A stretch of DNA of 64,000 nucleotides from the NCBI GenBank assembly GCA_021325375.1, contig JAJPHG010000020.1, positions 1-64,000 of the forward strand, given 5' to 3'. The DNA is from Alphaproteobacteria bacterium (lineage in GTDB: Bacteria > Pseudomonadota > Alphaproteobacteria > Micropepsales > Micropepsaceae). The position numbers were made by a program, and so were the translations under genes. Below are positions 41,581 to 50,202 of the stretch, piece after piece. Position 1 is the first letter of the stretch; each line of letters starts with the position of its first letter. The notes under the pieces are model-generated. The model was not told the origin of the DNA and ran no database searches. It worked only from the letters and a program-made list of their open reading frames with translations.

Positions 41581-42216
41581 ATGCGAATCCCCCTTCACCC
41601 CGGAGCGACTGCCTTGCGCCTGTTCGACGAAGATGACGACGACGAGAAAGAGAAGAAGGACGCGCCCGAGCCGCAAAGCTCGCCGGTCGCCAACGCGCTG
41701 TTCAAGTCGCGCACCGTGCTGATCTTCGGCGAGGTCGACATGAAGATGGCCGAGCGCGTCAGCGCGCAGCTTCTGGCCTATGCGGCGGAAGGCGACGGCG
41801 ACATCCGCGTCATCGTCAATTCGCCCGGCGGCCATGTCGAGAGCGGCGACACGATCCACGACATGATCCGCTTCGTCGGCCCGCGCGTGAGGATGATCGG
41901 CACCGGTTGGGTCGCGAGCGCCGGCGCGCACATCTATCTGGGCGCCAAGAAAGAGAACCGCTTCTGCCTGCCGTTCACGCGCTTCCTGCTGCACCAGCCC
42001 CTGGGCGGTGTGCGCGGGCAGGCGAGCGACATCACCATCGAGGCCGAAGAGATTCTGAAGATGCGCGAACGCCTCAACCGCGAGATCGCGGCGGAGACCG
42101 GCCAGACCTTCGAGAAAGTCGTCCACGACACGGAACGCAACTACTGGCTCGGCGCCGAGGAAGCGGTGAAATACGGCCTCGTCAGCCGCGTGATCCAGAG
42201 CGCGAGCGAGGTGTAG
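41581..42216 (+). CDS. ClpP-like protease subunit with Asp-to-Asn change in the triad
   Basis: 211 aa, ClpP fold. Ser113 (WVASAGAHI) and His138 (LLHQPLGG) are present. The third position, 49 residues after the His as in E. coli ClpP, is Asn187 (DTERNYWLGAEEA) where ClpP has Asp171 (TERDRFL). The N-terminus has an acidic run FDEDDDDEKEKK in place of the usual short propeptide. The start is uncertain: ATG at 41581 is chosen; the frame is open upstream to 41509. No clpX gene is adjacent. It may be a weak or regulatory ClpR-like subunit. Confidence 0.85.
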   Translation: MRIPLHPGATALRLFDEDDDDEKEKKDAPEPQSSPVANALFKSRTVLIFGEVDMKMAERVSAQLLAYAAEGDGDIRVIVNSPGGHVESGDTIHDMIRFVGPRVRMIGTGWVASAGAHIYLGAKKENRFCLPFTRFLLHQPLGGVRGQASDITIEAEEILKMRERLNREIAAETGQTFEKVVHDTERNYWLGAEEAVKYGLVSRVIQSASEV

Positions 42217-42225
42217 CGAGCTGGC

Positions 42226-43425
42226 TTACGGATCGATCCGGAAGATCAGGCCGCCCGATGTCGGATCGGACGTGTCGTAGGCGGCGCCGTAGAGCTTGCC
42301 GTCGGCGGCCAGCGTCAACCCGTTCGGCGTGCCGTCATGCGCGCTGAAGGCGTGCAGGATCGCCATCGAGCCGTCCGGCGACCAGCGGAAGACCACACCA
42401 CAGCCCTGGCCGCCGTCGCAGCCCGCGCCGCCGCCCGCCGCGGTCGTCCCGTAGAGACTGCCCGCCGCGTCCACCGCCAGCGGACCGTTGGGTGCGGCGC
42501 CGTCCGTCCCACCGGTGAAGGCGTGCAGCACGCGCAGCTTGCCCGCGGGCGAGAGCATGTAGATCGCGCCGCAAGTCCCGTCCGGGCATTTCTTGTCGTG
42601 CGCCGGCGCGGTCCTGTTCGCGGCGCCGTAGAGATTGCCCGCCGCGTCGCGCACCACGCCGTAGTTCGGCGCGAAGAGGCGATCACCGCGCTTGCCGCCG
42701 CTCGCGTCGAAAGCGTAGAGCGTCGCGAACCCGGTCGGCGCAAGCTTGAAGATCGTGCCGCCGCCGCCGCTGCCGCCTGCCATCGTCGTGCCGTAGAAAC
42801 TGCCCGCCGCATCCTCGACGAGAGCGCCGAAGGGCAGGGCGCCGTCGCTGCCCTTGAATTCGTGCAGCGTGATCTCCGAGCCCGCATAAGTATAGATCGT
42901 GCCGCAGCCCTGGCTGCACGCGGTGGTGTTGCCGCCGTAAGGCGTGACGCCGTAGAGCTCGTTGTACATATCCTCGACGGGCCGCGTGCCGGGATAGATG
43001 CCGCTCAGGTTGTTGAACGAGTACAGGGCAATCTCGCCATGCGAGTACTCGAAAAGCGTGCCCTGACCGAAGACGCCGCAGGTCGGCGTCACGCCGTAGA
43101 GCCAGCCGTTGCGGTCCACCGAAAGCCCGCCCCACGGCGCACAGCCGTCGTTGAGCAAGCCCCTGAAGGAATGGATGATCGTCTCGCTCTTCTCCTGGCC
43201 GACGCCTTGCGTCAGGCGGAAGAGGGTGCCTGCGCTGTTCGCGCCGCCGAGCTCGGTCTCGCCGTAGAGGTTGCCCTTGCCGTCCACCACGAACGGTCCC
43301 ACCGGCTTGGCGCCGTCCGGGCCGCCCTTGAAGCGGTAGAGCGTGTGATAGCTCTGCGCCTGCGCGCCGCTCGCGCCGATCGCGAGCGCCATGCCGATGA
43401 CCAAAGCCGTTTTCTTGAAAGACAT
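42226..43425 (-). CDS. Secreted GloVer-repeat protein (3 of 4)
   Basis: 399 aa; signal peptide about residues 1-23 (AAGGAG about 12 nt before the ATG). Repeats of the form NLYGETELGGANSAGTLFRL and SLYGTTAAGG with interspersed CxxGCG pairs (CSQGCGTIY, CDGGQGCGVVF). It lies 27 nt after paralogue 4 on the same strand and is probably co-transcribed with it. Confidence 0.85.
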   Translation of the reverse strand: MSFKKTALVIGMALAIGASGAQAQSYHTLYRFKGGPDGAKPVGPFVVDGKGNLYGETELGGANSAGTLFRLTQGVGQEKSETIIHSFRGLLNDGCAPWGGLSVDRNGWLYGVTPTCGVFGQGTLFEYSHGEIALYSFNNLSGIYPGTRPVEDMYNELYGVTPYGGNTTACSQGCGTIYTYAGSEITLHEFKGSDGALPFGALVEDAAGSFYGTTMAGGSGGGGTIFKLAPTGFATLYAFDASGGKRGDRLFAPNYGVVRDAAGNLYGAANRTAPAHDKKCPDGTCGAIYMLSPAGKLRVLHAFTGGTDGAAPNGPLAVDAAGSLYGTTAAGGGAGCDGGQGCGVVFRWSPDGSMAILHAFSAHDGTPNGLTLAADGKLYGAAYDTSDPTSGGLIFRIDP

Positions 43426-43452
43426 CCCACGAACTCCTTTTCGTCCGCGCCG

Positions 43453-44646
43453 TTACCGCGCGCTGATCTTGAAAACCGTGCCGTAGCCGTGATTCCCCGG
43501 GGTGCCGCCGTCCCAACTCGTCGTACCGTAGAGATTGCCCGCCGCGTCGATCGCGAGCCCTCCCACCGGCCATATGCCGTTGCGAAAGTGGCGCCCGATC
43601 GTGTCGAAGCTGTGCAGCGTACGGAACGTGCCGTCGCGCGCGATCTCGAATACCGTGCCGGAATCGCCCGGGCCGAAGCTCGAAGTGGAGCCGTAGAGAT
43701 TGCCCTTCGCGTCGGCGACGAGGCTGCACATCGGTTGCGCGCCGTCGAGATATTTCGAAAAGCTGTGCAGGATCGTCTCGGTCCCGTCGGGCGCGAGCTT
43801 GTAGACCGTGCCGTCAAAATCGCGGCCGCCCAGCATCGTCGTGCCGTAGATGTTCCCTGCCGCGTCGAGCAGCACGCCGCCGTAAGGCGTGAGACCGTCG
43901 CCGGGCAGGACGAAGAAGGAATGCACGATGCTCTCGGTGCCGTCGGGCGCGATCTTGAACACGGCGCCGCCGGCAAGCTGCGCGCCGCCCTGTGTCGTGG
44001 CGCCATAGAGATTGCCGGCCGCGTCCATCGCCAGCGATCCGACCGGCTGCCGGCCGTCGTCGGCGGTGGCGCCGAAGGCGTGCAGCACCGTCATCATGCC
44101 GTCGGGCGCGAACTTGTAGGCCACGCCATAGCCGTATGTGCCGCCGAGCATCGTGGCGCCGTAGAGATTGCCCTGCGCATCCCCGATGACGCCACCCTCC
44201 GGGCTGTAGCCGGCCGGATCGAATGGCGCGAAGCGATGCAGGGTCTTCTCGCGGCCGGACGCGGTGATCTCGAACAGCGTGCCGCCGCTGGGCGGATGGC
44301 GCCCGCCCCTGTCGTTCCACGTCGTGCCGAAGAGATTGCCGTGCGCGTCGCGCCACAGCGACGCCAGCGGCTCGGCGCCGGAGCCGTGCCGCGCGAAATC
44401 CGCGAGCGCGGTCAGATTGCCGTCCGGCGCGAGCTTGAACACCGTGCCCTTGTCCGCGGCGCCGCCGCTGCGCGTCGTGCCGTAGAGATTGCCTTGGTCG
44501 TCCAGGATCGGCGACACCACGGGCCCGTTCCCGTCCGCGCCATGGAACGTGTAGAGCAGCTCGAACCGCCGCGCCTGCGCGCCGCACGCGGTCATGCACG
44601 CCGCCAAGGACACATAGAGCAGCAAGAAGGTTTTCTTGAGCGGCAT
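43453..44646 (-). CDS. Secreted GloVer-repeat protein (4 of 4), possible lipoprotein
   Basis: 397 aa from the ATG at 44646; in-frame starts at 44655 and 44658 exist. The leader contains SLAACMTACGAQ, in which LAAC fits a lipobox, so lipid anchoring is possible. About seven very regular repeats such as NLYGTTRSGGAADKGTVFKL follow, without the Cys inserts of the other paralogues. First gene of a two-gene unit with paralogue 3. Confidence 0.83.
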   Translation of the reverse strand: MPLKKTFLLLYVSLAACMTACGAQARRFELLYTFHGADGNGPVVSPILDDQGNLYGTTRSGGAADKGTVFKLAPDGNLTALADFARHGSGAEPLASLWRDAHGNLFGTTWNDRGGRHPPSGGTLFEITASGREKTLHRFAPFDPAGYSPEGGVIGDAQGNLYGATMLGGTYGYGVAYKFAPDGMMTVLHAFGATADDGRQPVGSLAMDAAGNLYGATTQGGAQLAGGAVFKIAPDGTESIVHSFFVLPGDGLTPYGGVLLDAAGNIYGTTMLGGRDFDGTVYKLAPDGTETILHSFSKYLDGAQPMCSLVADAKGNLYGSTSSFGPGDSGTVFEIARDGTFRTLHSFDTIGRHFRNGIWPVGGLAIDAAGNLYGTTSWDGGTPGNHGYGTVFKISAR

Positions 44647-45186
44647 TCCAACCATCACCAGCGCTTACCGCCAGCCCCTGTTGACTACGCGCCCGCCCCG
44701 GTGAACGGCGCGTAAAGGAAGAGGGTTAAGGGCGCGGCGAAGCCGGGTTCACTGTTTCCTCTCCCTCGTGGGAGAGGCAAGCGGCGTTGAACGTAAAAGC
44801 TGTAATATTAAATTTTACAATCACTACTTGAACTCTCCCATCGCGCACCCCACTTCCCTGCGGGTAGTCTATCTCCGCGAAGGTGCGAACGCGGGCGCGT
44901 GGTTCTGTACAGAAGAGCGGTCGCGGTGAACGCACGTTCAAGCGTGACGGCCGCTATTCGTGCGCCCGCATGGCGCGCCGCGTGCTCGCGATGAAAAAGC
45001 TGCGAACGCGAATTCAAAGATCAAGCGGTTGGGTGTTGAACGAAGGGCCCTACGAAATAAGAGGTTGAATTCAAATTTTCATCGCTCCCCCGACAATGCT
45101 GTCATCCCCGGCGAGGATCGCTCGCATTGCGAGCGGGCCTCGCCGGGGGCGACAATAGGAGCGGAAAGCGACTCGGAGAATGGGCG
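44647..45186. other. Intergenic region, no gene supported
   Basis: 540 bp between divergent genes. It holds an 8-bp hairpin CCTCTCCC-TCGT-GGGAGAGG at 44758-44777, an AT-rich patch around 44795-44825 and a family C repeat at 45099-45153. Short frames on both strands have no ribosome site or family pattern. Confidence 0.5.
45099..45153. repeat. Palindromic intergenic repeat, family C
   Basis: TGTCATCCCCGGCGAG pairs with CCTCGCCGGGGGCGACA (two mismatches); an inner pair CGCTCGCA / TGCGAGCG completes a long hairpin. It ends 33 bp before the GH13 gene start. Confidence 0.82.
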
Positions 45187-46725
45187 ATGCCGGAAACACA
45201 CGTTCCCTGGTGGCGCGGCGCGGTCGTGTATCAGGTCTATATCCGTTCTTTCGCGGATTCGGACGGCGACGGGTATGGCGATTTCGCCGGGCTGCTGGGC
45301 AAGCTCGACTACATCGCGGCCCTCGGCGTCGATGCGCTATGGCTGTCGCCGGTGCATCCGTCGCCCAACCGCGACTGGGGCTACGACGTCAGCGACTATG
45401 AGGGCGTGCATCCCGATTACGGCACGCTCGCGCAGTTCGACGCGCTGCTCGAGGCCAGCCATGCGCGCGGCATCCGCGTGCTGCTCGACGAGGTGCTCTG
45501 CCACACCTCGGACGAACATGCGTGGTTCGCCGACAGCTTGGGCCGCGCGGCGCGCTCGGACTGGTATGTGTGGGCGGAGCCGAAACCCGACGGCACCGCG
45601 CCGAACAACTGGCTCAGCGCGTTCGGCGGTCCGGCCTGGGCATACAGGCCCGAGCGGCGCCAGCACTATCACCACAAATTCCTGCGCCAGCAGCCCAAGC
45701 TCAACTGGCGCGACGACGCCGCCAAGCGCGCGGCCCTCGACGTGCTGGATCTTTGGCTCAAGCGCGGCGTCGACGGCTACCGCCTCGACGTCGCCAACGC
45801 CTATCTCCACGATCCGGCGCTCGCGGACAATCCGCCCGTGCCGATGGAGAGCCGCACGAACGCGATCTGGGGCCATGCCGCGAACCTGCAGCGCCACATG
45901 CACGATTCCAATCTCGCCGACAACATCGCGGCCCTGCGCGAGATCCGCGCCGAGGTCGAGAAGCATGCGGGCGCGTTCGTCTTCGGCGAGTTCTCGGAAG
46001 GCTTCGAGCGTTCCGGCGCCTACGCCGCCGACGGGCTGCATGCGAGCTACACCTTCGAGTTGCTCCGTGCACGGAAATTGTCGCCGGATTTCGTGCTGAA
46101 GGAGATCGCAACGCTGGCGCGCCATCCGGACTACTGGCCCTGCGTGTCGTTCTGCAACCACGACATCGTGCGCACCGTGACGCGCTTCGGCGGCGGCGCG
46201 GCCGGCGATCCGGGGCTGGCGAAGATGATGTTGGCGCTGCTCTTCACGCTGCGCGGCACGGTCTTGATGTATCAGGGCGAGGAGCTCGGGCTGCCCGAGG
46301 TCGATCTGGCGCGCCACGAGCTGCGCGATCCGGTGGGCGATCTCTACTATCCCGCCGCGAAAGGCCGCGACGGCTGCCGCACGCCGATGCCGTGGGATGC
46401 CGATGCGCCAGGGCTGGGCTTCACCACGGGCACGCCGTGGCTGCCGCTGGGCGCCGCGCACAAGCCGCTCGCCGTGTCGCGCCAGGACGGCGACAAGGAC
46501 TCGACGCTCAACTTCGCGCGCGATTTCCTCAGGAAGCGCAAGGCCAGCGCCGCGCTGCGCCTGGGCACGATCGAGGCGCTCGACGCGCCCGCGCCGATCC
46601 TGTCCTTCGCCCGCGTGCATGAGGGTGAACGCGTGGTGTGCACCTTCAACATGAGCAAGGAGGAGACGACGTATGAAGGCCGCACGCTCGCGCCGTATGG
46701 GTTCGAGATCGACTACTTCCTCTGA
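45187..46725 (+). CDS. GH13 alpha-glucosidase (oligo-1,6-glucosidase type)
   Basis: 512 aa, no signal peptide, so cytoplasmic. It hydrolyses alpha-glucosidic bonds of short maltodextrins or isomaltose-like sugars. Clan H motifs: YQVYIRSFADSDGDGYGD at the N-terminus, nucleophile Asp201 (GYRLDVAN), acid/base Glu268 (FGEFSEG) and Asp326 (FCNHDIVR). CRTPMPWD near residue 398 is typical of alpha-glucosidases. Could also act as a trehalose- or sucrose-related enzyme. ATG at 45187. Its end overlaps the convergent NifU-like gene by 13 nt. Confidence 0.9.
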   Translation: MPETHVPWWRGAVVYQVYIRSFADSDGDGYGDFAGLLGKLDYIAALGVDALWLSPVHPSPNRDWGYDVSDYEGVHPDYGTLAQFDALLEASHARGIRVLLDEVLCHTSDEHAWFADSLGRAARSDWYVWAEPKPDGTAPNNWLSAFGGPAWAYRPERRQHYHHKFLRQQPKLNWRDDAAKRAALDVLDLWLKRGVDGYRLDVANAYLHDPALADNPPVPMESRTNAIWGHAANLQRHMHDSNLADNIAALREIRAEVEKHAGAFVFGEFSEGFERSGAYAADGLHASYTFELLRARKLSPDFVLKEIATLARHPDYWPCVSFCNHDIVRTVTRFGGGAAGDPGLAKMMLALLFTLRGTVLMYQGEELGLPEVDLARHELRDPVGDLYYPAAKGRDGCRTPMPWDADAPGLGFTTGTPWLPLGAAHKPLAVSRQDGDKDSTLNFARDFLRKRKASAALRLGTIEALDAPAPILSFARVHEGERVVCTFNMSKEETTYEGRTLAPYGFEIDYFL

Positions 46726-47135
46726 TCGAACGCCGCGAGCACCGCTTCGAGCGGCAGCAGGACGCAGCGGTGGCGGGACTTGTGCCCGCAGACGCCGTCG
46801 AAGTGGTGATAGGTGTTGAAGGGCGCGGGCGGCGGGTTGCCGTCGTTGGTGAGCATCTTCACCACCGCGTCGCGCAGGCAGGCGATCTCGTCGCGGTTCA
46901 GGCCCGTCGCGTCGGCGCCGAGGATCGAGGCCGACGCCTGCACCAGCACGCAGGCCTTGGTCTCGAAGGCGATGCCGGTGATGCGGTCGTCCTCGAGCGC
47001 GAGGTCGATCGTGATGCTGTCGCCGCAGGCCGGGTTGCGCACCGTGCCGGTCGCGTGCGGCTCCTCCAGGCGGCCCGCGCCGGCGGCATCGGCGGCCAGC
47101 CTGAGCAGGGGCTTCTTGTAGAGTGGATCGCTCAT
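46713..47135 (-). CDS. NifU/IscU-like iron-sulfur cluster scaffold
   Basis: 140 aa. The three NifU_N ligands are present: Cys37 (NPACGDSI), Cys62 (TKACVLVQASAS) and Cys124 (RHRCVLLP). The spacing resembles the SufU/alphaproteobacterial IscU-like group rather than classical IscU. Its ATG overlaps the stop of the upstream molybdenum-cofactor gene (47132-47135), so they are probably one operon. A cluster scaffold would fit a pathway that also makes [2Fe-2S] molybdenum hydroxylases, but that link is inferred. Confidence 0.88.
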   Translation of the reverse strand: MSDPLYKKPLLRLAADAAGAGRLEEPHATGTVRNPACGDSITIDLALEDDRITGIAFETKACVLVQASASILGADATGLNRDEIACLRDAVVKMLTNDGNPPPAPFNTYHHFDGVCGHKSRHRCVLLPLEAVLAAFDQRK

Positions 47136-48727
47136 CGGGACCTGTATGCTTCAAGCGCCTGCGGCGTGTCGATGTCGATCAGGGGGCCGTCGTCACCGGC
47201 CTCGACCTCGCACACCAGCTCATCATACGCCGTCATCAGCGACTTCGCGCCGGTATCGCCTTCGAGGCCCATGATTTCGGAGAAGAACCGCCGCGCCCAG
47301 AGCACCGGGTTCCCCCGCCGGCCATGGCGGGTGGCGACACAGATCGCCCGCTCCTCGGCCGGGTCGAAGGCCGCGATGAGGGTGTCGATCAGCGCGGGGC
47401 CGATGTCCGGCATGTCGGCGAGCAGGATCACGGCGCCGTCGCAATCCTCCGGCAACGCGCTGATGCCGCGCTTCAGGGAGGTGCTCAAACCTTTTGGAAA
47501 GTCAGGATTATTTGTGAACTGCACATCGAGTCCCGCCAAAGCCGTCTCGACTTCGCCCGCGCTGTTGCCGGTGACAACAACGACCGGTCGCGCGGCGCTG
47601 CCGAGCGCCGCCTCGACGGCATGGCGAACCAGCGGCTTGCCGCTGACCCGCTCCAGGAGCTTGTGCGAGCCCATCCGCGTCGACTGCCCCGCGGCGAGCA
47701 CAACGGCGCCGATCCTGGGCAGCTCGGCCGGCCGCTCGTCGCGCGGCTGCGGCCGCGTCGGGATCTCGCTGAGCAGCCCGCCGACGCCCATCGCCGCGAT
47801 CTCGGCACGGCCGACGGGCAGGCCGGCCGCGACCCGCCACAGGACGAAGTCGAACCCGTTCTGCTTGGGCGAGCGCGCGCAGCCGGGCAGGCCGATCACG
47901 ACCGCGCCATCCAGCCGCGCGGTGAGGAGCAGGTTGCCCGGATCGACCGGCATGCCGAAGGCGTCGATGGTGCCGCCCGCCGCCTCGATCGCCGCCGGGA
48001 TGACGTCGCGGCGGTCGGTGATCGCGCCGGCGCCGAAGATCAGGATGGGATCGGCGCCCTTCATCTCGCGGATGGCGGCGGCGAGCGCGCCCGTCTCATG
48101 CGCCACGCGCCGCTCGGCGACGATGATCGAGCCGATGGCGTGGAGACGGTCGTCCAGCGCGCTGCGGTTCTTGTCCAGCACGCTCGGTTTGGTTCCGGGC
48201 AGGGCAGTCGAGATCAGCGCGGCGCGCCGGGGCACGAAATGCGCGACGCCCACCACGGCGCCGTCGCGCAACAGCCGCTCCGCCTCCTCGACACGCGCGC
48301 GGGGCGCGGCAAAGGGGATGATCTTGATCGTCGCCAGCATCTGCCGGTCCGCCGTGCGGTCGAACGGCATCGCGGTCGCCAGGGTGATGGATTCGTCGAG
48401 CGCGTTCAGCGCCTCGACCCGGGCGCGGTCGACGTGGACGACGCCCGACGCGGTCGCGTACAGGTTCGCGCGGCCTGTGAACGCCGCGCCGATGCGCACG
48501 TTCCCGCCGGCACAGGCCCGCGCGACGCGCGCCGCGGCTTCGTCCTCGGCGATGTCCGCGGCTTCGAGCCTTGCCGCAACCACCTCGCGCACGCCCGCGG
48601 CAGCGAGATCGGCCAGGTCGGACGGCGACAACATACGTCCCTTGCGCAGCATCCGCGCGCCCGCGCGCACCGAATGCGCGAGGATCGCGCCGGCGGCGTC
48701 GGAGACGGGGAGGGAGCCGAATATCAC
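47132..48727 (-). CDS. Molybdopterin-binding / molybdenum cofactor nucleotidyltransferase fusion (MoeA-like + MocA-like)
   Basis: 531-aa fusion. The N-terminal ~330 residues resemble the molybdopterin-binding domain of MoeA/MogA (ILIFGAGAITDRRDVIPAAI, VVIGLPGCARSPK). The C-terminal ~190 residues are a MobA/MocA-type NTP transferase (VVLAAGQSTRMGSHKLLE, LLADMPDI, GNPVLW). MocA makes the cytosine dinucleotide form of Mo-cofactor used by xanthine dehydrogenase and CO-dehydrogenase family enzymes, matching the cox-type genes 6-8 kb away. GTG start, weak ribosome site. It overlaps the NifU-like gene by 4 nt. Confidence 0.87.
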   Translation of the reverse strand: MIFGSLPVSDAAGAILAHSVRAGARMLRKGRMLSPSDLADLAAAGVREVVAARLEAADIAEDEAAARVARACAGGNVRIGAAFTGRANLYATASGVVHVDRARVEALNALDESITLATAMPFDRTADRQMLATIKIIPFAAPRARVEEAERLLRDGAVVGVAHFVPRRAALISTALPGTKPSVLDKNRSALDDRLHAIGSIIVAERRVAHETGALAAAIREMKGADPILIFGAGAITDRRDVIPAAIEAAGGTIDAFGMPVDPGNLLLTARLDGAVVIGLPGCARSPKQNGFDFVLWRVAAGLPVGRAEIAAMGVGGLLSEIPTRPQPRDERPAELPRIGAVVLAAGQSTRMGSHKLLERVSGKPLVRHAVEAALGSAARPVVVVTGNSAGEVETALAGLDVQFTNNPDFPKGLSTSLKRGISALPEDCDGAVILLADMPDIGPALIDTLIAAFDPAEERAICVATRHGRRGNPVLWARRFFSEIMGLEGDTGAKSLMTAYDELVCEVEAGDDGPLIDIDTPQALEAYRSR

Positions 48728-48771
48728 GCGAGGAAGAGTAGAACTGTTTCCAAGTCACCCTCAATCGTCAC

Positions 48772-48831
48772 GGCCGCCCTCGTGGCGGCCATCCATACAG
48801 CCCGGTTTCGCAGTGAGTATATGGATGGCCG
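48772..48831. repeat. Double hairpin between histidine kinase and MoeA-MocA genes
   Basis: GGCCGCC-CTCGT-GGCGGCC (48772-48790) is followed by a perfect 12-bp pair CGGCCATCCATA / TATGGATGGCCG (48786-48797 with 48820-48831). The two stems share bases, so they are alternative folds. It ends 15 bp before the histidine kinase stop, on that gene's downstream side. Confidence 0.6.
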
Positions 48832-48846
48832 GTAGAAACGATCCAC

Positions 48847-50202
48847 CTACGCGGCGACCGCCTCGCGCGGCAAACGCAGCCGGGCGCGCAGGCCGCCCTC
48901 GGGGCGGTTCTCCAAGGTCACGCCGCCGCCATGGCCTTCGGCGATGGCCTTGACGAGGGTGAGGCCCAGCCCGGTGCCGCCGGTGTCGGCGTTGCGCGAG
49001 CTTTCCAGGCGCACGAACGGCTCGAACACGCGCGCATGCTCGGTCTCGGGGATGCCGGGGCCGTCGTCCTCGACCGTGATCTCGTAGCTCGCGCCGTCCT
49101 GGGACAGGCTCACGCTGGCGCGGCGGCCATAGGCGACCGCGTTCTCCACGAGATTGCGCACGGCGCGGCGGATCTCATTGGGGCGGCAGACGAGGGGCGA
49201 GGGCTCCTCGCGCACGTCGCAGCTCACCGGCTCGCCCAGGTCATCGAGATCGGCGCAGATGCTCTCGAGCAGCGCGGAGAGATCGACGTTGCGCTTGACC
49301 TCGCCGCCCGTGCCGCGCGCCGCGGAAAGCACCGCCTCGGTCAGCTCCTGCAGCTCGTCCAGGTTCTTCTGCAGCCCGTCGCGCAGCTCGCGATCCTCGA
49401 CGAATTCCAGGCTGATGCGCATCGCGGTGATGGGCGTGCGCAGGTCGTGGCCCACGGCGGAGAGAAGCTGGCGCTGGCTGTCGAGCGTGCGGCTGACTTC
49501 ATCTGTCATCGCATTGAAGGCGAGCGCCGCGTCGCGCACATCCTGCGGCCCGGTCTCGCTCAGGCGCGGCGCCGGGCCGCCCTTGGCCACGACGGAGGCG
49601 GCGCGGGCCAGATCGGAGAGCGGCCGCGTCACGCGTCTGGCGAAATAGGCTGCCGCGGCCGATGCGGCGATGATCGCGCCCAGCGCCGCGGCCATGATCT
49701 CGACCGGCCATGTGGTGCCGGCCGGACGGTAAAACGTGGCGATGACCTGATCGTCGCCGGTGATGGGCACGATGAACTGGATCGCGGGGCCGGGGGTGCG
49801 TCGTCCGGCGCGCAGATCGGCCGGTGGGCTGACGGTTTCGCGCATGCTCACCGAGACGGGATATCGCACCTCGTCCTTGGGCAGCAGCGCCCGGACCCTG
49901 GCGGCGAGCTTGGCTTCCTCGTCCGTCATCGGCTGCCGGACGTCCTTGCCGTTGCGGATGTCGAAGTTCCACACGCCCGTGCTCATCGTGTCGGACGCGG
50001 CGTCGCGTGCCTTGGGCGGGATGGCCGCGAGCAGGGTCGCGGCCGAGGCCGCGCGGTCGACCACGCGCTCCATGAGCTGGGCTTCGTTCTGGCGTGCGGT
50101 CGTGAGCTCGAACCAGGCGGCGACGGCCACGTTGGAGACCAGCACCGCCGCCGCCGTCACCGCGACAAGCTGCATGCCGAGCGTGCGCGGCGCGAGCCTC
50201 AT
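48847..50202 (-). CDS. Sensor histidine kinase (OmpR-partner type)
   Basis: 451 aa. TM1 about residues 12-30 and TM2 about 165-187 enclose a ~135-residue periplasmic sensor of unknown type. A HAMP domain (RRVTRPLSDLARAA) follows, then the HisKA box with His252 (SAVGHDLRTPITAMR) and the ATPase motifs NLVENAVAYG, DDGPGI and GGTGLGLTLV. Stimulus unknown. Its ATG overlaps the response regulator stop (50199-50202), so the pair is translationally coupled. The periplasmic EF-hand protein gene is divergent from it. Confidence 0.93.
   Translation of the reverse strand: MRLAPRTLGMQLVAVTAAAVLVSNVAVAAWFELTTARQNEAQLMERVVDRAASAATLLAAIPPKARDAASDTMSTGVWNFDIRNGKDVRQPMTDEEAKLAARVRALLPKDEVRYPVSVSMRETVSPPADLRAGRRTPGPAIQFIVPITGDDQVIATFYRPAGTTWPVEIMAAALGAIIAASAAAAYFARRVTRPLSDLARAASVVAKGGPAPRLSETGPQDVRDAALAFNAMTDEVSRTLDSQRQLLSAVGHDLRTPITAMRISLEFVEDRELRDGLQKNLDELQELTEAVLSAARGTGGEVKRNVDLSALLESICADLDDLGEPVSCDVREEPSPLVCRPNEIRRAVRNLVENAVAYGRRASVSLSQDGASYEITVEDDGPGIPETEHARVFEPFVRLESSRNADTGGTGLGLTLVKAIAEGHGGGVTLENRPEGGLRARLRLPREAVAA

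Noticed and set aside
42337..44715. Plus-strand open frame of 792 codons
   Set aside because: Antisense shadow of two GloVer genes; its apparent repeats only mirror the real repeats.
44726..45068. Short genes in the spacer before the GH13 gene
   Set aside because: Frames on both strands overlap, are Arg-rich and lack ribosome sites.
45337..47154. Minus-strand open frame of 605 codons
   Set aside because: Antisense to the GH13 gene, whose catalytic motifs are all present on the plus strand.
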